A stretch of 20,334 nt of DNA from JAGUXG01 sp043798435. Its GTDB lineage: Bacteria; UBA9089; UBA9088; JAGUXG01. A program made the translations under genes and the position numbers. The notes beneath the pieces were generated by a model that saw only the letters and a program-made list of their open reading frames with translations, did no database searches and was not told the DNA's origin. Shown piece after piece: positions 13,558 to 20,334 of this stretch (positions are counted from its first letter, which is position 1; each line of letters begins with the position of its first letter). Location of the stretch: NCBI GenBank assembly GCA_043798435.1, contig JAZDOR010000123.1, positions 1-20,334 of the forward strand, in the 5' to 3' direction.

Positions 13558-14325
13558 TTATAGCCTGAGAAGAAGTTGGTCTATATCGCTGAATAGTCCA
13601 TCAAATATAGATAGGGTAGCACTGTAGAGGACAGGGAAGATGAAGAACAGGGTGATGAGGCCGGCAACGACTGTAATGGGAAAGCCCACAACCATAACAT
13701 TTATCAGGGGTGCGGCTTTAGACAGGAGACCCAAAGAGAGGTTGACTAAGAAGAGGACAGCAATCATAGGAATAGCTATTGACAAAGCCGTAGCAAACAT
13801 CTTGCAGAAAAGCTCAATCACAGAGATAGAGATAATATTGGCTTGGGCAAGAGAAAGGCAGGAGACAGACTTAAACGAGCTAATGACAGCATATAAAATT
13901 GTCTGGGGTCCACCTATGGTGATAAAGACAAGCAGACCAAATAATCCAATCAGTTGCCCTATCACCGGTTGCTCTGTCTCACTCATCGGGTCATAGATAT
14001 TGCTGATAGCAAACCCCATTGGCACAGAATAAAAATCGCCTGAGATAGCAAAGAGAGAGACGATAAATTGAGCAAACAGACCAATCAATAGACCAATGAG
14101 TATCTCAGATGCCACCAGAATAGCAAAGGCTATTATATTTCCGGGCGGGTTTCCTATAAAGCCGATAGAGATTGGGGCAGCCACCAAAGAGATGAGGAGG
14201 ATAAGCCCTGCTTTGATGGGATAGGGAATATTGGGGCTGGAAAATAATGGAGCAGTAAAAAACAACCCGGAGATACGGGCAAGCACCAGGAGAAACTTCT
14301 CAAATTGGAGAACAAGGATATCCAT
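13558..14325 (-). CDS. fliR: Flagellar biosynthesis protein FliR
   Basis: A 255-residue membrane protein of the FliR family, part of the FliPQR export gate of the flagellar type III secretion apparatus. It starts with LVLARISGLFFTAPLFSSPN, the usual FliR opening, and then shows several hydrophobic helices, the GEL/ISGDFYSVPMGF region and VMVVGFPITVVAGLITLFF near the end. About six membrane segments. There is no clear Shine-Dalgarno; a family B end (GGTAAATAGTTAT on the minus strand) lies about 11 bases before the ATG. It is third in fliP-fliQ-fliR, with 155 bases after fliQ. FlhB is not in the window. Confidence 0.94.
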   Translation of the reverse strand: MDILVLQFEKFLLVLARISGLFFTAPLFSSPNIPYPIKAGLILLISLVAAPISIGFIGNPPGNIIAFAILVASEILIGLLIGLFAQFIVSLFAISGDFYSVPMGFAISNIYDPMSETEQPVIGQLIGLFGLLVFITIGGPQTILYAVISSFKSVSCLSLAQANIISISVIELFCKMFATALSIAIPMIAVLFLVNLSLGLLSKAAPLINVMVVGFPITVVAGLITLFFIFPVLYSATLSIFDGLFSDIDQLLLRL

Positions 14326-14336
14326 TTATATAAAAT

Positions 14337-14480
14337 ATAACTATTTACCGAGAGTGAAGCATAAAACACATAATCTTGGAGCATAACTCATTGCAAATTG
14401 CAAAATTAGCAATTAGCATTTCAAAATTAAATCTCCTTCATTTTGCATTGCTAATTTTACATTGATAATTTTGCAATAAA
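14337..14480. repeat. Family B remnant between fliQ and fliR
   Basis: Begins (A)TAACTATTTACCGAGAGTGA, one base away from a family B end, and continues with AT-rich blocks (TTGCAAATTGCAAAATTAGC and a complementary GCATTGCTAATTTTAC) shared with the B1 core. A matching right end was not found, so the copy is partial or diverged. Confidence 0.65.
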
Positions 14481-14753
14481 TTAGCCTCCTATAACCTGGG
14501 GGATTAGCGAAAAGACCCTTAAGGTGAACTCAGCCATAACCTTCCCAAGCCAGGCGGCACAAACACCAGTCACAATCAAGACCGCCAATATTTTTGGGAC
14601 AAAGGTGATGGTCTGCTCCTGAATAGATGTTGCTGTCTGAAATATGGAGATAACCAGCCCAACAATGATACTCACAATAAGCATAGGCGCAGAGACAATG
14701 ATGGTATAAAAGAGAGCCTCCTGGAAAAGCCTGATAACCATGCCTTCTGTCAT
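14481..14753 (-). CDS. fliQ: Flagellar biosynthesis protein FliQ
   Basis: A 90-residue FliQ with two membrane helices: MTEGMVIRLFQEALFYTIIV, an IVSIIVGLVISIFQTATSIQ helix, the QEQTITFVPKILAV loop and a second helix. This small subunit is part of the FliPQR export gate. I chose the ATG at 14753, which overlaps the fliP stop as ATGA and gives the usual length of about 89-90; a longer start would add 13 residues read from the end of fliP. fliP and fliQ are clearly coupled. Confidence 0.95.
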   Translation of the reverse strand: MTEGMVIRLFQEALFYTIIVSAPMLIVSIIVGLVISIFQTATSIQEQTITFVPKILAVLIVTGVCAAWLGKVMAEFTLRVFSLIPQVIGG

Positions 14754-15481
14754 CTGAAGCTCAAAACAAGCTGATGGATGAGCAAGTTCCATCCATCAAC
14801 CATAACAAAGAGGAGTATCTTAAAGGGCAGCGAAATCATTGCTGGCGGTAGCATAATCATTCCCATAGACATAAGGACAGAGGAGACGATAAGGTCTATC
14901 ACTAAAAAGGGTATGAAGAGCAGAATTCCTATCTGAAAGGCGGTGGTAAGCTCACTGGTCATAAAAGCTGGAATGACAGTCCATATTGGGAGCTCTTCCC
15001 TGTTCTTGGGTCTGGGAATCTTGGCTATATTGACAAAGAGAGCCAAATCCTTCTCCCTTGTCTGGCGGAGCATAAAATCCTTCATTGGCGTAGATGCTTT
15101 GTTCAAAGCCTCATAATGACCCATTTTTCCAGCAAGATATGGCTGTAAGGCAACCTCATTCACCTTATTCATGGTTGGAGACATAATAAAGAAGGTGAGA
15201 AACAGGGCTAAAGCAGTTATGACCTGCTGGGGTGGAGCCTGTTGGACAGACAATGCCTGCTTCATAAAGGTAAGAACAATGACGATTCTAACGAAGGAGG
15301 TAAGCATCATAATGATGGATGGGACAAGGGTAAGGATAGTGAGAAGAAAGAGGATTTGAAGGGATAGAGCGACATCCTGGGGCCCCTTTGCCTGGTCAAT
15401 ACCGATGTTTATCTTTGGAATAGGAATCTCCGCAGAAAAACTTGTCGCAGCTATGAGTATAAAAAAGATTATTTTTTTCAT
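14750..15481 (-). CDS. fliP: Flagellar biosynthesis protein FliP
   Basis: A 243-residue FliP with a cleavable signal peptide (KKIIFFILIAATSFSAEIP), as in other FliP proteins. Core motifs are MLTSFVRIVIVLTFMKQAL, QAPPQQVITALALFLTFFIM, TSELTTAFQIGILLFIPFLV and the terminal PFKILLFVMVDGWNLL. FliP is the largest FliPQR gate subunit. The start has no clear Shine-Dalgarno: a family A element ends nine bases upstream, with an 8-bp duplication. fliQ overlaps its stop. Nothing else flagellar is in the window. Confidence 0.96.
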   Translation of the reverse strand: MKKIIFFILIAATSFSAEIPIPKINIGIDQAKGPQDVALSLQILFLLTILTLVPSIIMMLTSFVRIVIVLTFMKQALSVQQAPPQQVITALALFLTFFIMSPTMNKVNEVALQPYLAGKMGHYEALNKASTPMKDFMLRQTREKDLALFVNIAKIPRPKNREELPIWTVIPAFMTSELTTAFQIGILLFIPFLVIDLIVSSVLMSMGMIMLPPAMISLPFKILLFVMVDGWNLLIHQLVLSFR

Positions 15482-15489
15482 CTTAATTC

Positions 15490-15639
15490 GTAACTGTTCA
15501 GGCTATACATCAAAAGTGTAATAAAAGGGGATAAGGAGATAATGAGGATATGGAGATTATTCATTTTTAATTCAAAATTTTATCCCCTTATCTCCATAAT
15601 CTCTATATCTCCTTTTCTTAACACTATCTGAACGCTTAC
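15490..15639. repeat. Family A MITE-like element, copy A5, with near-perfect 8-bp duplication
   Basis: Left end GTAACTGTTCAGGC, right end ACTATCTGAACGCTTAC. Flanks CTTAATTC (15482-15489) and CTTAATTT (15640-15647) match at 7 of 8. The arms GGGGATAAGGAGATA and TATCCCCTTATCTCC pair around an AATTCAAAATTTT core. This is the uninterrupted reference for A4. Confidence 0.92.
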
Positions 15640-15762
15640 CTTAATTTTCTTTTATTTTTTCTTTGCTTGTCAAGATATTTTTTGCAAGGAGCAAGAAATA
15701 TAACGCTAAATTTACGAGTGCTAAGTGCTAAATGACTGTTTTTTGTAGGTGGTTAGTCTTTG

Positions 15763-15784
15763 CTTCAGTTGGCTAAAGTGTTAC
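15763..15784. repeat. Family B end fragment
   Basis: CTTCAGTTGGCTAAAGTGTT followed by AC matches the B-family end complement at 17 of 22 positions. The family C element C2 begins two bases after it, so it may have been cut off by, or fused to, that insertion. The stretch 15648-15762 is AT-rich, and I see no gene in it. Confidence 0.55.
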
Positions 15785-15785
15785 T

Positions 15786-15943
15786 ATACCCAAACAAATC
15801 AGATTTGCAAAAATTGTGTTCGTTTATGGTTCTGAGGTTCAAAGTTCAAGGTTAGAGAATAAGAGGATTAACCGTGAACCTTGAACCCTTTAACCCCTGA
15901 ACCTGAGTAGTTACTTTTTTGTAAACCAGTTTCTTTTCGGTAT
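15786..15943. repeat. Family C MITE-like element, copy C2
   Basis: Starts ATACCCAAACAAATCAGATT and ends TTTCTTTTCGGTAT, within TATACC...GGTATA. Apart from small changes in the core it matches C1 (11064-11228). Together with A5 it fills the 531-base gap between fliP and nuoL; the last 69 bases before nuoL are AT-rich and hold no clear promoter or Shine-Dalgarno. Confidence 0.85.
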
Positions 15944-16012
15944 ATCTTTTGAATTTTGCATTCTGCTTACAAATATCTTGACTCATTTTTGGTTTTTGAA
16001 TATACTAATTTT

Positions 16013-17824
16013 ATGATTAACCAGTTATTGGCTGTGCCATTAGCTCCGTTCTTAGCCTTTGCCATCATCTCTTTATTTACCCTTCGCTACAACAAGCTAA
16101 GCACCTTTATCTCTATTTTGGGGATAGCTACCTCTTTTATCCTCTCTCTAAACCTTGCTGTCCATTTTATCAACTCACCCCTACCTGAAGAGTATTTTAT
16201 GGACTGGATTAAGATTGGTGGGGTTCAAATCCCTTTAGAGATCATAGCAGACCCCCTATCTGTGATGATGTTAGTCATCGTCTCTCTTGTGAGCCTGTGT
16301 ATTCAAATCTATTCAATGGGCTATATGCACGGAGAGACTGGCCTGGCAAGATACTACGGCTTCATCTCGCTCTTTTCCTTCTCTATGCTTACCCTTGTCC
16401 TCTCCAATAACTTTGTCCAGATGTATATGGCCTGGGAGTTGGTCGGTCTATGCTCATACCTATTGATTGGCTTCTGGTATCATAAGCCCTCTGCGGCTGC
16501 TGCTGGAAAGAAGGCGTTTCTCACCACAAGGTTAGGGGATGTTGGGTTTCTGATAGGCATACTCCTTATCTTTAAGCTCACAGGCACACTAAGTTTTCCT
16601 GAGGTTGCAAAGGCTATTTCCCAAGGATGGGTCTCAAATTCAGCTATAACTTTAATCGCTCTTCTGGTCTTTTGTGGGGCAGTGGGAAAGAGCGCTCAGT
16701 TTCCTCTTCATGTCTGGCTTCCAGATGCCATGGAGGGTCCAACACCCATCTCTGCTTTGATTCATGCTGCTACAATGGTTGCAGCAGGTGTCTATCTTGT
16801 GGCCAGGGTATTTTTCGTCTTCGCAGCTGCTCCATCGGCAATGGCTGTAGTTGCCTATATTGGAGGATTTACAGCTTTATTTGCGGCTACAATTGCCTTG
16901 ACTCAGAACGATATTAAGAAGATTGTTGCTTATTCTACCATCTCCCAATTAGGCTTTATGATGCTTGCCTTGGGCTCTGGTGGCTATACCCCGGCTTGCT
17001 TTCATCTGATGACCCATGCCTTCTTCAAGGCTCTGCTATTCTTGTGTGCAGGAAGCGTGATTCATGGCCTTCATTCAAACAACATCTGGGATGGAGGAGG
17101 GCTCCTCCGCAAGATGCCTATCACGGCAATTTGCTTCATTATGGGTGGGCTTTCTTTAGCCGGTGTTCCACCCTTTGCAGGATTCTTCAGCAAGGATGAG
17201 ATTATTCTCACAGTCTTTGCAGGAGGAAACACCCTTCTTTTCACTATGGCAGCAATTACTGTCTTTCTCACCGCCTTCTATACCTTTCGGTTATTCTTTG
17301 TAGTCTTCACAGGCGAAGAGAAGAAAAAGGCGCATGAGTCGCCCTTAGTGATGACCCTACCTATGATTATTCTGGCAATACTCTCCTTAATCTCAGGCTG
17401 GTGCGGCCCACAATTTTCACACCTGATTCATGCAGAGGGAGCGTTTCATCCTGAAGAAGAGCCGTTAGTGGTCTATCTTTCTATATTCTTGGCTCTGGCT
17501 GGAATATTCTGTGCCTGGGTGGTCTATTGTAGAAAGGAGGTTTCGTCTGAGAGGCTTTGCCAACAATTTGCTCCCATTAACAGCCTTCTGACTAATAAAT
17601 ATTGGATTGATGAGCTTTATGCCTCAACAGTAGTCCGGTTTGTAAACTTCGTCTCAGCAGTCAGCAGATGGATAGACATTTACCTTGTAGATGGCTTAGT
17701 AAACGGCACAGGAAGGCTCACCGCTCTTTTGGGCTCAGCTGTAAGGCTCATCCAAACAGGATACCTCCAAAACTATATCTTCTTAATGATTGCTGGCATT
17801 GTCATCCTTCTCCTCATATTTTAG
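16013..17824 (+). CDS. nuoL: NADH-quinone oxidoreductase subunit L (NuoL)
   Basis: A 603-residue multi-spanning membrane subunit. NuoL is the distal antiporter-like, proton-pumping subunit of complex I. Family motifs are IYSMGYMHGETG, VQMYMAWELVGLCSYLLIGF, the KKAFLTTRLGDVGFL loop, PDAMEGPTPISALIHAATMV, IKKIVAYSTISQLGFMMLA and HAFFKALLFLCAGSVIHG; the tail WIDELYASTVV fits NuoL better than Mrp antiporters. Length is close to E. coli NuoL (613). I chose the ATG at 16013; starting further upstream at 15956 would add 19 residues with no family match. No other nuo gene is in the window, so it is either detached from the operon or part of a reduced complex. Confidence 0.92.
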   Translation: MINQLLAVPLAPFLAFAIISLFTLRYNKLSTFISILGIATSFILSLNLAVHFINSPLPEEYFMDWIKIGGVQIPLEIIADPLSVMMLVIVSLVSLCIQIYSMGYMHGETGLARYYGFISLFSFSMLTLVLSNNFVQMYMAWELVGLCSYLLIGFWYHKPSAAAAGKKAFLTTRLGDVGFLIGILLIFKLTGTLSFPEVAKAISQGWVSNSAITLIALLVFCGAVGKSAQFPLHVWLPDAMEGPTPISALIHAATMVAAGVYLVARVFFVFAAAPSAMAVVAYIGGFTALFAATIALTQNDIKKIVAYSTISQLGFMMLALGSGGYTPACFHLMTHAFFKALLFLCAGSVIHGLHSNNIWDGGGLLRKMPITAICFIMGGLSLAGVPPFAGFFSKDEIILTVFAGGNTLLFTMAAITVFLTAFYTFRLFFVVFTGEEKKKAHESPLVMTLPMIILAILSLISGWCGPQFSHLIHAEGAFHPEEEPLVVYLSIFLALAGIFCAWVVYCRKEVSSERLCQQFAPINSLLTNKYWIDELYASTVVRFVNFVSAVSRWIDIYLVDGLVNGTGRLTALLGSAVRLIQTGYLQNYIFLMIAGIVILLLIF

Positions 17825-17890
17825 TTAAGAGTGAAGAGTTTAGAGTTTAGAGTGAAGAGTAAGAGTGAAGAGTTTAGAGTTTAATAAAAT

Positions 17891-18029
17891 AACTCATAAC
17901 TCATAACTCATAACTCATCACTCATCACTCATCACTCATCACTCATCACTCATCACTCATAACTCATAACTCATAACTCATAACTCATAACTCATAACTC
18001 ATAACTCATAACTCATAACTCATAACTCA
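17891..18029. repeat. Heptanucleotide tandem repeat array ending at the ATPase start codon
   Basis: Nineteen full 7-base units plus one partial: four AACTCAT, six CACTCAT, nine AACTCAT, then AACTCA directly before the ATG. AGAGTTTAGAGTGAAGAG-type repeats precede it from about 17826. The repeat leaves no Shine-Dalgarno in front of the gene. Each frame meets TAA every seven codons, so the array itself is not translated. Confidence 0.97.
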
Positions 18030-18764
18030 ATGAACACAGTCATCAGGGTGCTTGACCTCCAGAAGTCCTTTTCAGGAAAAAAGGTTTTAGACGGGCTCAA
18101 TCTAACAATAGAAGAAGGGGAGACTTATGTTATTATTGGTAGATCCGGGGGTGGAAAGAGCGTTCTTTTGAAGCATATGATTGGGCTAAGCAAGCCTGAT
18201 TCTGGAATAATAGAGGTATTTGGCAATAATATAGTTCCTATGCCAGAACCAGAGCTTTGTAAGATACGGGAGAGATTCGGTGTTGTCTTTCAAGGCTCTG
18301 CCCTCTTTGATTCTCTGACTATCTTAGAGAATGTCGGGTTTTTTCTCTTTGAGCATACAAGTTTAGCCTACGGGAAGATTATGGCTCGGGTAAAAGAGGT
18401 CTTATCCCTTGTGGGTCTTGAGAATATTCTCAATCTATATCCTGCCTCTCTTTCAGGTGGAATGAGGAAAAGGGTGGCTTTAGCTCGGGCAATCATCACC
18501 GAACCAAAGGTTCTCTTCTATGATGAGCCAACTACAGGCATAGACCCAATCCTAAAATTGGAGATAGACGAGCTTATTAAAAATATTGGCAAGAGATTGG
18601 GGGTAACATCTGTAGTTGTCACCCATGATATGGTCTCAGCCTATCATTTAGCTGATAAAATTGCTATGTTAGATGGAGGAAAGATAGTGGCTTGTGGTTC
18701 GGTAGATGAGATACGAAGCTCTAAGGATCCAAGAGTGTGTCAATTTGTAGGAGGAAGTGTTTAG
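18030..18764 (+). CDS. ABC transporter ATPase of the MlaF/Ttg2A type
   Basis: A 244-residue ABC ATPase with all motifs: Walker A GRSGGGKS (37-44), Q-loop at Q88 in VFQGSALFDSLTI, signature LSGGM (141-145), Walker B VLFYDE (161-166), D-loop and the switch histidine H199. The GSALFDSLTI sequence and DPILKLEID-like segment fit the phospholipid (Mla) retention system or MCE transporter ATPases. No permease (MlaE) or MCE subunit (MlaD) is in the window, so the assignment is by sequence only and I give no symbol. The ATG abuts the heptamer array. The stop overlaps that of acsC on the other strand by three bases. Confidence 0.9.
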   Translation: MNTVIRVLDLQKSFSGKKVLDGLNLTIEEGETYVIIGRSGGGKSVLLKHMIGLSKPDSGIIEVFGNNIVPMPEPELCKIRERFGVVFQGSALFDSLTILENVGFFLFEHTSLAYGKIMARVKEVLSLVGLENILNLYPASLSGGMRKRVALARAIITEPKVLFYDEPTTGIDPILKLEIDELIKNIGKRLGVTSVVVTHDMVSAYHLADKIAMLDGGKIVACGSVDEIRSSKDPRVCQFVGGSV

Positions 18765-20110
18765 TGTGTAGTCCATTGTTTCAAGAATGATGGGATGCTT
18801 GAGGCTTCCCTTGGGCCAACTATAACCTTCCAGTCAGAACCAAGCTCCTCCTCCAACTCACCTGAGATTTCAGCCACATAGCCTGGAATTACTATATTTC
18901 TATGAGAAAGATTTTCAGCTATTTTGGAGCCTTTGATAAACTTCGCCACTGATTCAGCATTAAACTTTCCAGCAGCCCAGGCAGTCAAGACAGAGAGCCC
19001 ATCTGTATTCTGGATAGCCAGCCAAACACCCTTCTTTGAGGACTCAACCTCACCAGAGACAAGAAAATAGGTAAGGGCAAAGTTTCCGGTAACTAAAAGA
19101 GGGGAATCCTTATCAGGGTTGCTGAACTCATACACCTTCTCTTCCATAGTCATCGGCCTCTGTGGGTCTGTGTAGATGTTCATTCTTTCCGTAAAGAGCG
19201 GATAGAGGTAATGAGGCTCGAGGTTAGAGAGGATAATAATACCGGCATATTTTGCCACAAAGGTAGCAGCTATCAGCATCTCTTCGTCTTTATCCTTAGT
19301 AAAGTCAGAAGGAAATAGGATTGTGGGAAATCCCAAACTTCTTAGTTGCTTCTTTAAGGGCAACCTTCTTACCATCACCTCTTGTTCAAATCTGGACTTT
19401 AATGAGGTAGCGGTTGGATACAGAAGAATATCCTTGATGCCAGCCAAGTTTAATTTAGCGGTCATATCAGCTAACTCATCCAAATCCCCTCCCTTGGCTA
19501 CGACAGGCACATTATTCTTTTTGGCAATCTGAGCTATCTGGTCAAGGTTGTCTTTGGTCGCTCCGCAAAGCAATGGCCTTCTTTCGTCACAAATACTCAA
19601 TCCAGCCTCAAGCATCTCAGGAGAATCGCTCATCAGCACCAATGAAGCCTCCGTCTCATCCATAACCCTTTTTACCACAGCCTTAAATTTTTCTATATCA
19701 GAAGAGACAGATTTAATGGCGATAAGCTCTGGTTTCATCATTACTCCGACCCGCTCAAATCTAATAGAGTTAAACTGCTTCAGCTTGCTCTCTAAACCTT
19801 CATCATCATCATCCGTTATCAAAAGCCCAATCCCTGGCTGATGTTCAAATCTTTTGTCATGGCGGAACATACAGGTCTCCTCACCAATCTTTAGCCCGTT
19901 CTCCCCTGTCCCAATAGTTATGGGTCTGATTGGAGGGGCTGTCAAGGCAGCTATTTGTGCGATAGCCTCAGCAGAGACATCCGGACATAAGGATATCTCA
20001 ACCTTTCCTGTCGCCACCTGCATAGCAAAAGCTAAACAAGTAGGAAAATTGCATTTTTTGCAATTTGTCTTTGGTAGCTTCTTAAATATTTCCAAACCTG
20101 AAAGTGCCAT
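18761..20110 (-). CDS. acsC: CO dehydrogenase/acetyl-CoA synthase, corrinoid iron-sulfur protein large subunit
   Basis: A 449-residue protein of the AcsC/CdhE family, which carries the methyl group between methyltetrahydrofolate and acetyl-CoA synthase in the Wood-Ljungdahl pathway. Cysteines 17, 20, 25 and 42 (CX2CX4CX16C; KTNCKKCNFPTC) form the N-terminal [4Fe-4S] motif. The central TIM-barrel region includes GEETCMFRHDKRFEHQPGI, and the C-terminal part holds GNFALTYFLVSGEVE, fitting the corrinoid-binding half. GGAGG lies seven bases before the ATG. Other acs/cdh genes are not seen; this gene is isolated at the window edge. The name cdhE would be equally valid. Confidence 0.95.
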   Translation of the reverse strand: MALSGLEIFKKLPKTNCKKCNFPTCLAFAMQVATGKVEISLCPDVSAEAIAQIAALTAPPIRPITIGTGENGLKIGEETCMFRHDKRFEHQPGIGLLITDDDDEGLESKLKQFNSIRFERVGVMMKPELIAIKSVSSDIEKFKAVVKRVMDETEASLVLMSDSPEMLEAGLSICDERRPLLCGATKDNLDQIAQIAKKNNVPVVAKGGDLDELADMTAKLNLAGIKDILLYPTATSLKSRFEQEVMVRRLPLKKQLRSLGFPTILFPSDFTKDKDEEMLIAATFVAKYAGIIILSNLEPHYLYPLFTERMNIYTDPQRPMTMEEKVYEFSNPDKDSPLLVTGNFALTYFLVSGEVESSKKGVWLAIQNTDGLSVLTAWAAGKFNAESVAKFIKGSKIAENLSHRNIVIPGYVAEISGELEEELGSDWKVIVGPREASSIPSFLKQWTTH

Positions 20111-20128
20111 TTTTACCTCCTATATAAA

Positions 20129-20226
20129 TTAAGCGTTCAGGTATCAGCAGTCAGGTAAGAGAAAGAAAATCAAGGCATAATAGCAAATATCATATACTAT
20201 ACTCAAGTAAATTGGGATGGCAAAAA
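20129..20226. repeat. Family A-like end and family C-like end fragments
   Basis: TTAAGCGTTCAGGTATCAGC at 20129 matches a family A end apart from the first base, and ATACTCAAGTAAATTGGGAT at 20199 resembles the family C left end. Right ends are not seen; the sequence runs into the family F repeat. No gene is seen between 20111 and the window end. Confidence 0.55.
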
Positions 20227-20253
20227 ATAAATAAAGTTTTTTTGACACAGATT

Positions 20254-20323
20254 ACACTGATTTTCACTGATAAAATGTAAAAATTATCTGTGTTCATCTG
20301 TGTCTATCAGTGTCTAAATATTT
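20254..20323. repeat. Family F palindromic repeat, right copy
   Basis: ACACTGATTTTCACTGATAA, TTATCTGTGTTCATCTGTGT and ATCAGTGTCTAAA follow the left-end copy at 2-70 with only a few substitutions, in the same orientation. The window ends 11 bases later. Confidence 0.88.
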
Positions 20324-20334
20324 GATTTTTTATT

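Noticed and set aside
14754..14792. Upstream start of fliQ adding 13 residues
   Set aside because: It reads the fliP coding end in another frame. The ATGA overlap start gives the usual FliQ length.
17891..18029. Tandem array considered as a CRISPR
   Set aside because: Units are 7 bases with no spacers. It is a simple tandem repeat.
1..20334. Circular element inferred from the similar end repeats
   Set aside because: The terminal repeat copies are not identical and the outermost bases do not overlap. No replication or partition gene is present.
1..20334. tRNA or rRNA genes
   Set aside because: No cloverleaf-like sequence or rRNA segment was recognised by eye. A covariance search was not possible, so weak cases could be missed.

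Overview
AT-rich bacterial DNA carrying a gas-vesicle gene cluster, flagellar export-gate genes (fliP, fliQ, fliR), the last two-gene part of a lysine/peptidoglycan branch (dapA-dapB), a CCA-adding enzyme, ribosomal protein L7/L12, a complex I NuoL subunit, an ABC ATPase of the MlaF type and the large corrinoid iron-sulfur subunit of CO dehydrogenase/acetyl-CoA synthase. Together these suggest an uncultivated, probably anaerobic, motile and buoyant bacterium with a Wood-Ljungdahl pathway. A lineage such as Desantisbacteria or Omnitrophota would fit, but that is only a guess from gene content and repeat style. Both ends of the window lie in nearly identical copies of one repeat, as expected for a contig broken at repeats.

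Layout: 165-8835 (+) is the gas-vesicle region. It holds a 40-residue protein, four GvpF/L paralogues (the first fused to a J domain), GvpG, GvpO, a GvpA/J-GvpK fusion, a four-cysteine protein, a GvpA/J protein, a membrane GAF protein with a degenerate GGDEF domain, and a coiled-coil protein with its own strong promoter and a palindrome. No gvpN is present. 9126-10517 (+) is cca. On the minus strand, 10563-15481 holds rplL, then dapA-dapB, then fliP-fliQ-fliR. 16013-18764 (+) holds nuoL and the ABC ATPase, separated by a 7-bp tandem repeat array. 18761-20110 (-) is acsC/cdhE, whose stop overlaps the ATPase stop.

Most intergenic space is short palindromic, MITE-like elements of several families. 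Families A and B begin GTAA(C/G) and are flanked by 8-bp target duplications, a pattern that fits IS66-type mobilisation. One B element is inserted inside an A element with a perfect duplication of AAAATTTT. Another B element has a perfect GGGGAAAA duplication. Family C has TATACC...GGTATA ends. Families D, E and F are hairpin repeats. Element ends repeatedly sit within about 4-18 bases of start codons (gvpF1, gvpF2, gvpF3, gvpL, fliP, fliR), and these genes lack a clear Shine-Dalgarno, whereas genes not next to an element usually have GGAGG. One element end also supplies the stop codon of gvpF1.

The most unusual biology is the gas-vesicle cluster: two domain fusions, expanded GvpF/L proteins interleaved with mobile elements, and associated signalling and coiled-coil proteins.
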